A stretch of DNA of 64,000 nucleotides, from the NCBI GenBank assembly GCA_023053575.1, contig JAKZAP010000006.1, positions 17,803,280 to 17,867,279 on the forward strand. Reading direction: 5' to 3'. Numbering within the stretch: position 1 is the stretch's first letter; the number at the start of each line of letters is the position of its first letter. The notes under the pieces were generated by a model. It did no database searches, was not told the DNA's origin, and saw only the letters and a list, made by a program, of their open reading frames with translations. The DNA is from Branchinecta lynchi (taxonomy: Eukaryota > Arthropoda > Branchiopoda > Anostraca > Branchinectidae). Position numbers and translations under genes: made by a program. Shown piece by piece: positions 56,599-64,000 of this stretch.

Positions 56599-57900
56599 GA
56601 TAGATATTTTTATTGATCCAACTCGTAGCGACAACATGGCACTAAATACGTCGACCATCACATTTAAATACTTGAGTAAAATACTTGACTATATACAATT
56701 ATTACATAAAAGAAAATAAATCACTTAGAATTCACTTGTTTTTTGTTAATCTTCTCAGTGAAACATGGTACAAAGGAATTCGAATACCGGTTTGTGCGGC
56801 ATTTAACTGGCACAAGGAGATTTTGATGGCGCGTCCGTCCTGTCACTGGTGCTAGATCGGGCAGAATATCTCTATGTTTTTCACTGGCAAGGATTGATCG
56901 GCCAAAACGTAAAATTAAGTTTTCCCGGCGGACATGGAGTGGCTCAAGTCTTAATAGGAGGAGGGACGATTCGTAATCATTGTATTTCAGTCCTAGAATA
57001 ACGCGGCACGCTCTGATTTGCAGTAATTGAATCTCTTCGTTATGTTGTATGCTCCTTTGCACAAAAGGTCCCCAAACTGGGCAGGCATACTCCAGTAGCG
57101 GTCGCACGTAAGTCACATAAGCCAATTTCGTAGATTCTACGCCGAATCCAAATCGCTTCATTGTCGTGATAGATTGGAGTGCAGCATTCCCTGTCTTCAC
57201 GAGTTTGCAAACATGGTCACTGAATTTGCAATCTTCGGTGAAAGTGACACCCAACAAAGTGTGAAGGCGGTTTCACATTGCCACTTAAGAACTAAAGTTA
57301 AGTAGCAAAAGTTACGTTAAGTTAAGTAAGCCTTTCACACTGTACTTAGGCCTTTCACACCAAGGAGCTGTAGCTAAGCAATTGTTCTTCATTTCTTCTT
57401 AGATTTTCACCCTTTTCATCATCAGCGAAAAATTCAAAATGAGAAAAAATTGTTTACAGTAGCTCAGACGATGATTTAGCACTTGCCGCGATCTTTTTGG
57501 AGGAATTGTAGAGCAAAGTTCTTTCACGTACAAAATGTATAATTGTTTCCTCAAAATCCATCTTGATTTTTGTTTTTTGATAACTTTTCTCCTCTCATAA
57601 TTAAGTGCACTTAACTTTGAGTGTAAAGTTAGCAAATTTTCAACTTTGAAAAAGACTAAAGTTAAGTGAGATTTCTTACGTTAAGTGCGACTTTAGACAC
57701 ATAAAGTACACTTAAGAGGCCTAAGTACTCCAGTGTGAAAGCGGTCTTAAGTCAGTGTGAAGCCGCCTTGACGCTTAACCATGTTAAATATAGGATCAGG
57801 CTCATCGAATTCACTTTTCAGCGGGTTGAATCGAATCACTTCACACTTTTGCGGGTTTAGAGTTATTTTTGCAAGGTCACGGTCACCATAAAAAGAAGGC
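56599..57900 (-). pseudogene. Non-LTR reverse transcriptase relic, split by a MITE
   Basis: On the minus strand the frame begins with GDRDLAKITLNPQKCEVIRF (57890-57800), the LNxxKCxVxxF block downstream of the catalytic motif. It is cut at MVKR. After the 57264-57769 insert it resumes as LLGVTFTEDCKFSDHV, then TYVRPLLEYACPVWGPF, IQLLQIRACRVILG and SLLLLRLEPLHVRRENLILR, ending VNSK-stop at 56721. A short 3' UTR ends near a TAGATAGATA motif. The junction frame is restored if the insert is removed. The catalytic region and endonuclease are missing (5' truncation near 57900, where RepB begins). Confidence 0.88.
57264..57769. mobile_element. TIR element (AAGGCGGYTTCACAYTG) inserted in the LINE relic
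   Basis: The left end AAGGCGGTTTCACATTG and right end CAGTGTGAAGCCGCCTT are 17-bp inverted repeats with two mismatches, with further complementarity inward (ACTTAAGA). The interior has repeated AAAGTTAAGT / ACTTAAC motifs and CTTTCACACTGTACTTAGGC and its inverted counterpart. The 78-codon ORF inside is on the minus strand without a domain. Length is 506 bp. The duplication is short and unclear. Confidence 0.8.
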
Positions 57901-57902
57901 AC

Positions 57903-58936
57903 TAAATTCGTGCATGTCCTATTATCCGTTCCAGAGTTATGCATGTTTCTAGTTTCCCGATTCCCCATCCCTCCACTCCACTCCCCCCGCGATGGCTGGA
58001 TCCGGGAAGCGATTATTTCCAAGTTAATCTGGTTGGTTCCCTCATATTCCTGCCAAGTTTTATTGTGCTAGCTTATGTGGAAGCGGTTTACGAGATTTCC
58101 GGTGCCCCGCTCCAGCCCCCCCCCCCCAGTCATCGGATGTGGCTCGGATTTGAAATTCAACATACGAAACACTCGTTCTTGACATATGTCGAGTTTCATG
58201 CATGTGTTACTAGGATTTCCCATACCTCCACTCCCCCACGATGGCCAGACCGGGAAGTGATTATTTCTAAGTTATTCTCGTCGGTTTCCTGATACGCCTG
58301 CCAAATTTCATTGTCCTAGCTTATGTGGAAGCGTTTCACAACATTTCCGGTGCCCCCTACAGCCCCCCCCAAGTTATCGGATCTGGTCCAGATATGAATC
58401 TTAGCATCTGAAGCGCTTCTTCTTGACATATGTCGAGTTTCACGCATGTCTGATTACTCGTTCCAAAGTTATGCATGTTACTACTTCCCGGATTTCCCAT
58501 TCCTCCACTCCCCCTACGATGGCCGGATCGGTGAAGTGATTATTTCCAAGTTAATCTGGTCGGTTTCCTGATACGCCTGCCAAGTTTCATCGTCCTAGCT
58601 TATGTGGAAGCGTTTTACGAGATTTCCGGTGCCCCCCTCCAGCTCCCCCCCCCCCAGTTATCGGATCTGGACCGGATTTGAAACTGAGCATCTGAAGGAC
58701 TTGTTCTTGACATATGTCAAGTTTCGTGCATGTCCGATTAACCGTTCTAAAGTTATGCATGTTACTAGTTTCCGGATTTCCCATTCCTCCACTCCCCCCA
58801 CGATGGCCGGATCGGGAAAGGGATTGTTTCCAAGTTAATCTGGTTGGGTCCCTTAAATACGTGCCAAGTTTCATCGTCCTAGCATATGTGGAAGTGCCCA
58901 AACTAGCAAAACTTGAGTATGCTCGAGTGCCATAAA
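57903..58936 (+). repeat. RepB copy, 5'-truncated
   Basis: Modules with TTATGCATGTTACTAGTTTC and GCCAAGTTTCATCGTCCTAG repeat every 280-300 bp (58040, 58300, 58580, 58860). The tail ends GAGTATGCTCGAGTGCCATAAAA, with the terminal hairpin partly lost and no GACC run. Confidence 0.75.
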
Positions 58937-58937
58937 A

Positions 58938-59071
58938 ACGGTCAGTTTTTGTAAATTTTTCGTCAAAACAGTCGTTTTTTTTTGTAAAAAAAAAGTCGGT
59001 AAAAATTACCAGCCTCTCCGTAAATACCTTGCACCCCCCCCCCCCAAACATTTTGGATAGTAACGCCTCTG
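58938..59071. mobile_element. CAGRGGCGTNAC family fragment, right end
   Basis: AAAACAGTCG units, then CCTTGCACCCC, a C-run, CAAACATTTTGGATAGTAAC and the right end GCCTCTG. The left part is missing next to the RepB end. Confidence 0.65.
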
Positions 59072-60133
59072 CAAGCATAGAGGCCACAAATTTACCTGTC
59101 GACTAGAATGAGATATTCCAGCTGTCAGGGTCGCTATGTTCTACTAGCAGAAGTAGAACAACGCTCTCACGTCACGTAGGCCAGAGAGCATCGCCTTGAC
59201 ACTAACATATATATCACCGCCGGAGCCCTGCCTGCATCTTCAGACTAGATCATATTCGCGTATACTCAACATCTTTATACTACTGTGTTAATTACAATAT
59301 TTATTCTTTCGTACCACCGTCAGTACTGCATAGACAGCCTTACCACTCCCAACTTGACACCAGCGTCTGCAGAACCCCTCCGGTCCTGGGAAACGAATTT
59401 CGGGTTTATATTAAAATCCTCCTTGTCCTATTCAACGTTGTTCCCAGCTCAACCTCGCTTTGCAATCGGCATTTTTTCATATGTTTTGGGCATACTTAAA
59501 CTCTATTCCTTCTTTTTTCACTTCCACCAACAATCCATGCACATAACCTTGTCTCTCGCTTTTGGTCTATAAGGTATATCAATGTTATCCAGTCAGACTT
59601 CACTTTAACAACTAACCTATTGTAATTTTGACAGGCTAAAATCTGAAAGACCTAAGTGAGGCAGATACAAATCACAAGGGAGTAGAACAGGTAGCCGTAT
59701 TGCTGCCCCCATGGATCATAGCTCTGACCTATCGGGGTTACGAAAGCTGATTTAAACGACTCGACTCGTCTTTAGAGACGGATACGACTGAAGCTGTGCA
59801 GAGCCAAAATTAACAAACAAAATATAAACGACTCGGATTGTTTTAAACGACCCGGGACCTAGACGAGGTCGAAATAAACGACTGATATGGCTCAGCAAAA
59901 GGCAGGGGTGTGGGTGAATCACCCCCCCACCCTGATATCGATCATTACTCTTGCTAAGGTTCCTAACCCGCCCCCCCCCAAACATATGAACATAATTTTT
60001 TTTATTGGCTTTTCCCTCTGATCTATGTCTTTTTTGTCCGACCCGCAGGCACCCCCCCCCGTAATAAATTCCTGGATACGGGCCTGATAAGTGCCTCTGT
60101 GATCAATTTACTATAGGATTTGCTACCACTGTG
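59072..60133. other. Unassigned, including a family M end
   Basis: Short AAACGACTCG-type repeats occur at 59755-59900. From 59966 to 60086 the sequence matches family M (TTTTTGTCCGACCCGCAGGC, C-run, CCTGGATACGGGCCTG at the end) in the orientation opposite to 9218-9394. Its outer left end is not recognisable. Confidence 0.5.
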
Positions 60134-60542
60134 TTTTTGGGATCCCAAAACGTAAGTGGAGGGATACCTATGACATCGCAAAGTTGTCCGTCTGTCCGTC
60201 CGTCTGTAAGCACAATAACTCTCGAAGCGAATGAGGTATTTTGATGAAACTTGGTGTAAGGATTCGTTGGGTCGTCGGACCAGTCAAGTTCGTAGATGGG
60301 CTTTGTAGCCCTACATTTAGGGGTGGGGGAGGGGGTTCAAATTAAGGGGCAAACAAAATATTTTGAAACAGCTAATGTGATAGTCGATTATGGGGTAAGA
60401 AGACATGCTAAGCACGATGGTGAAAACTATTTTGTCATCGGACGAGTAGTTCGCCCGGAATTCGGCCAAAACCGGAAAGTTTGTTAAAAGTAAAAGTTTT
60501 ATTTGAAGTTAATTAGATGTTCGATTGAGGGGTAGGAAGACA

Positions 60543-61309
60543 TAAATGATTAAGTATTGGGAAAAGATATTAATATTGCCGGGTGAAAGACTATTGAAAG
60601 ATGCGTATCTTGAGTCGTTGAAGGACGAAACACACGATTCCTGGGCTTTCCAGATTCGTTCAATATTAGATAGTTGCGGGCTTGGTTATTGTGGAATAGA
60701 GAGGAGGGTCCGGGGAGAGAGTTAGGATTTGTTTCAAAAGAAGTTAGTAGTAGGTTAATTGACCAAGAAATCCAGGTTTGGTTAGCTAGGATAAGAGATA
60801 GTGGATCTTTGAGTTTGTATGCAGAGGCCAACGAGATTTGGGGTGAAGAAATTTATTTTAAAGCGGGTCTAAAAAAAGAGGAAATGAAACTAATTTTAAA
60901 TATGAGGGCAGATAGCTTGCCACTTGGTGAAAGAAGAAAGTATTTGGGAAGTGTTAGGGAGAAATCTGGTCCTTACTTTTGTCCAATGTGCGGTGAGGGA
61001 GATGAGGATCTAATTCATTTTATGTCTGGTTGTGATGAAATTGAGGATCTGAGGGAGGAAATTTTTAAGGGAGGGATTCATGGGAGGAAGTGGTTGGTAA
61101 ATATTATGCGGAGTAGGGATTTTCTTAGTATAAGAAACCTTGCGAGGTTCCTCAGAGTGGCCAGTCGGCACAGGGAAAAGTGTTTGAGTGGGGTTTAGTG
61201 TAGTAGTGTGACCATTTATTTTGTATTTACATGTTGTTATTTATGTGTGTTTGTTATGGCCTTTGGGCTCTGAAGACAAATAAATATCATATCATATCAT
61301 ATCATATCA
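60543..61309 (+). pseudogene. Non-LTR retrotransposon 3' end with C-terminal zinc-finger-like motif
   Basis: The plus frame from 60546 reads MIKYWEKILILPGERLLKDA. After one frameshift near 60695 it continues in the 60674-61198 ORF with VSSRLIDQEIQVWLARIRDS, LILNMRADSLPLGERR, then YFCPMCGEGDEDLIHFMSGC and a stop at 61198. The CxxC-x(8)-H-x(4)-C block is the C-terminal finger common after the reverse transcriptase in several non-LTR clades. The 3' UTR has GGCCTTTGGGCTCTGAAG, AATAAA-like AAATAAAT, then a (ATATC)n tail. Reverse transcriptase and endonuclease are absent. Low decay (one frameshift) suggests a fairly young insertion. Confidence 0.85.
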
Positions 61310-61825
61310 TGCTGAAGACGATGGTGAAAACTATTTTCTCGACGGACAAGTACTTCGCCCGGAATCCGGCCGAAACCGGAAAGTTTGTTAAAATTAGAAG
61401 TTTTATTTCGAGTTGATTAGATGTTAGATTTAGGGCAAGAAGACATGTTGAAAACTTATGTGAAAACAATTTTCTACCCGGACATACGGACTTGTAGTTC
61501 GCCCGGAATCCGGCGAAAACCGGAAAGTTGGTTAAAAGTAAAAGTTTAATCTGAAGTTCATTAAATGTTTGATTTATGGGTAAAAAGACATGCCGAACAC
61601 GATGGTGAAAATCGTTTTCTCGCTGGACAACTAGTTAGCCCGGAATCCGGCCAAAACCGGAAAATTTGTTAAAAGCAAAAGTTCGATTAGATGACAGATT
61701 AAGGGGTAAGAAGTTACATATAGCAGATAGTGCACAGATGCGCCATACATAATCTGAAGCAGATGTTAGTTATCTGGGACTTATAGGTGCAGTAACATAA
61801 TCGGGTGGAACAACAACAAAAGAGA

Positions 61826-62075
61826 AACAAGAGCTGGAAGCTCATATGGAACTTGCAAGGCTGGGTCAGATGGAAGTGATGGTCAAAAGTTTTTTTTTTT
61901 CCTTTTTTGGTTAAGAGGCGCCAAACTTGATAAGCTGGGTCAGAGGATGGAAGTGACGGTCAAAAGTTTTTTTTTTTTTTGCTTTCATTTGAGATACGCA
62001 CTAAGGGTGCTAAAAAAAAAATAAGTTCTAACCCTCAAGGCAAAAAGGATCATGTGCTCATGGCGATCGTGATAA
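61826..62075 (+). mobile_element. RepB 5'-end fragment
   Basis: AACAAGAGCTGGAAGCTCAT is followed by GGAACTTGCAAGGCTGGGTC. The GGCTGGGTCAGA..AAAAG block is present twice in tandem. There are no modules and no 3' end. Confidence 0.7.
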
Positions 62076-62424
62076 AGTAAATAAGAAGTCGGTTTATGAC
62101 AATGGTTTTTACCCGGACATATAATTATTCCGGAATCCGGTTGTAACCGGATTTTTTTTTAAGTCAAACTTTTATTCAAAGTTGAGTAGATGTTCTTTAT
62201 AGGGATAAGTTTTGTGGTTGGTTTTGTTTCTGTATTTTTTTTTTTTGCTGGACTAGGTCGCTCGGATATCGGCAGGAAGTCTCGGTCAGTATCGTCAAAA
62301 TAGATATGGCTTATGTTTTCTCTGATGATTAGCCTGTCCAAGACTGGATCTGGCGAAGACAAGACTCGATTGTCCGAATCAAATTTTAGATTTTTGGGAT
62401 CCCATCGACACCTTTGGTCTTGTT

Positions 62425-63001
62425 CTTTGTTCTGTTAATAATGTTGCTAAAGATTTCCTTCATAGGTACAAATTTGCAGATGATCTCTCCCTTCTCGTTA
62501 TTTCTTAGCTTTTCTTCCTACTTCCAAACAGTTCAAATCCGGTGCAAGACTCCATCACTTCCTTAAGCTTTTGGTTTGGATACTAAATGCCTCCTCTGTT
62601 ATTTTAAAACTTATATCTGTATATAAGTTTTCGTTTTCAAGACAATATTTCATATGAAGAGGCTCTCATTAAACTTGACGTTCCTAAATTAACTGAACGC
62701 AGAAATACTCTTTCAAACACATTTGGAGATAAGATTATCTGTTGTCCCTAGATGGCCCATCTATTCCCCCCTCCCGTCTTCCGTGCGTCGGTCCGAGAGG
62801 AATACTGGCAATCAGTTTTCTCCATTTCCTTCTAATTCTTCTGCCCAATTTTCACGTAGTTTCATCCTATCCTTTATTTCTGGTCATATCTTGTAAGTGC
62901 ATTAGTTAATTTGTTTCGTGTCTGTGTATTTCGTAATTTGTATTCCTCTTCTACCTTTTAGCTATTTGGATTAAACTTGATTGATTGAAAAAAAATAAAA
63001 A
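62425..63001 (+). pseudogene. Non-LTR reverse transcriptase relic, internally deleted
   Basis: RYKFADDLSLLV (from 62464) carries the F-A-D-D catalytic motif. About 150 bp further, in the frame of 62641-62751, comes ISYEEALIKLDVPKLTERRN and TLSNTFGDK, the C-terminal YxxxLxxLxLxxLxxRR block. In intact enzymes several hundred residues separate these, so the middle is deleted. A GATTGATTGAAAAAAAATAA tail closes the element. It differs from the other four relics in motif wording, so it belongs to another lineage. Confidence 0.78.
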
Positions 63002-63845
63002 AATATATATCTAGGGTTAGCGCTTTTGGAGAATTTACTCTAATCCATAAGGCACCCATAACGGATAGAGTAGACAGGTTTCAAAAGTTGGATTGCGTTT
63101 GAAACGAACCGTCTCTTCTGACGGTTTTCAACACAGCATCTTATGAAACGGGCATTTCTAACCTTGAGAATTTCCATTCTCCACATAGCCTAGGCTACAA
63201 AAGCTAAATCTCGGCTCAGCACAGAATCTTCAACAAACGCTAGCGAAGAAAATCAAAGACCGCATTTCCTAGACGATTGAGGTAGAGAAAGAGAGTTTTT
63301 GCTCGTTTCGATTCTTCTTGGAGGTTTCATTCATTTCCCAGTTGTAGAATGACATGATTTATGTCTTTGTCTCGATTCTCCGCTCTCAGAAATTAAGATT
63401 GGGCACTCGTAGAGTGAGAAAACCTTGCGAAAACATACTACTCGATCTACAAGAAGTATGACGAAAGAGAGTGGATGTTCGGCAACGGTGAGAAATGGGA
63501 TGGCTGTTCACAACAGCGAACCAAAAAAATGGATCGAGAAAAAAAATGGATTAGATCAGCAGTAGCCCCGACATGGGCAAGGTCCAGTGCGGATTTCAAC
63601 GCGTGGATTTCAATATTCGTCTGTTTGTCAAAACCTTTCTAACGACAGACATTATTTTATTTTTTTTGGCAGATCCATGGACTAGAAAACGTTTTCTTGT
63701 TAAAAATTACAAGACTCCCCAATGTCACACTGAAACTTGATAAACTTCACAGAAAGCGCTCCCAATCCAGTCGGACGTCCTGATGAATTTCCGATTGATT
63801 TTATCTAGTTTAGTAGCTTTTTCTTCATTTTGTTTCCTAATTTTA
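63002..63845. other. Unassigned sequence
   Basis: No ORF of note and no shared repeat was recognised. Confidence 0.35.
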
Positions 63846-64000
63846 TTTTTATGGCACTTGCCTTCCGGCCAAGTGCCATATACCGATCACATTTCCGTCG
63901 GTCGGTTAGTCCGGTTTTTGCGAGTTAGGGTACTTCCAGATATGCCAGGACGATGAAACTTGGCAAGTATATCAGGGACCCGACCAAACTAACTTTGAAA
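63846..64000 (-). mobile_element. RepB 3' end, runs off the window
   Basis: TTTTTATGGCACTTGCC, TTCCGGCCAAGTGCCATAT (the terminal hairpin), a short GTCGGTCGGTTAG run and GCGAGTTAGGGTACTTCC lead into a module with GATGAAACTTGGCAAG. The copy continues beyond base 64000. Confidence 0.85.

Larger units (their letters stand above)
60134..62424 (-). mobile_element. RepA copy carrying a LINE and a RepB 5' end
   Basis: It starts TTTTTGGGATCCCAAAACG and ends GATCCCATCGACACC, TTTGGTCTTGTT. Units are interrupted at AAGACAT|GCTGA by the LINE 60543-61309, and at 61711-62088 by a segment holding a RepB 5' end. Without these inserts it is about 1.15 kb, the usual RepA length. Confidence 0.82.

Noticed and set aside
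1..64000. LTR retrotransposons, endogenous viruses, tRNA or rRNA genes
   Set aside because: No long terminal repeats with TG..CA ends, no protease or integrase motifs, no cloverleaf with box A/B that I could support, and no rRNA core motifs were seen.

Overview
This is eukaryotic, repeat-dominated, intergenic or intronic DNA. No operons, Shine-Dalgarno sites, rRNA, convincing tRNA or long host open reading frames are visible, and most ORFs above 60 codons lie inside repeats. The only convincing host coding sequence is one short exon on the minus strand (32574-32808) that reads as the second Ig domain of a Beaten-path (Beat) type protein, with a splice acceptor and donor. Beat genes are best known from arthropods, so an arthropod with a large, transposon-rich genome is my best guess. 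This rests on one exon, so I put no species name on it. A second possible exon (about 37307-37498) is weak.

Two related families make up about half of the window. I call them RepA and RepB (labels are mine). RepA (about 1-1.2 kb) starts AACAAGACCAAAGG, carries a head-to-tail array of a 137-bp unit, then a unique tail ending in a GACGGACGG run and the palindrome TTTTGGGATCCCAAAA. RepB (about 1.3-2.3 kb) starts AACAAGAGCT, carries an array built from modules of 135-148 bp, and ends in a hairpin (GGCACTTG..CAAGTGCC) followed by ATAAAA. Both lack obvious target duplications and begin and end alike. This suggests non-autonomous rolling-circle elements of the Helentron/Helitron2 kind, which is an inference. 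RepA lies at 10.6-11.7, 19.2-21.5 (broken), 27.1-28.0, 30.4-31.2, 31.5-32.5, 33.2-34.2, 38.2-39.3, 42.8-44.0, 45.9-48.7 (interrupted), 49.0-50.2 and 60.1-62.4 kb, with decayed pieces at 12.4-13.3, 14.6-15.1, 34.5-35.4, 40.1 and 55.3 kb. RepB lies at 0.05-0.8, 17.3-18.0, 19.6-20.8, 22.5-23.8, 35.9-36.8, 46.2-47.8, 50.6-52.9, 57.9-58.9, 61.8-62.1 and 63.85 kb to the end.

The rest is mostly cut-and-paste DNA transposons and MITEs, several with readable target-site duplications. hAT-type elements with 8-bp duplications occur at 881-1145, 7210-8491, 9218-9394, 16914-17187, 24494-25274, 28280-29072, 35696-37059, 41407-42135 and 53216-53534. There is a TA-flanked foldback at 29478-29636, a TAA-flanked MITE family (21990-22274, 40791-41075), and a TIR element inside a reverse transcriptase relic at 57264-57769. 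Five 5'-truncated, frameshifted non-LTR retrotransposon relics are present (1298-1819, 20849-21423, 56599-57900, 60543-61309, 62425-63001), plus four short pieces of one shared LINE 3' end.

The layout is strongly nested: RepB inside RepA, LINEs inside RepA, RepB inside a hAT element, a hAT inside another repeat, and a MITE inside a LINE. Several insertions can be dated relative to each other from sequence alone. Stretches of unassigned sequence remain (for example 2.9-5.0, 9.5-10.6, 15.1-16.9, 25.5-27.0, 55.4-56.6 and 63.0-63.8 kb). I see no gene there.
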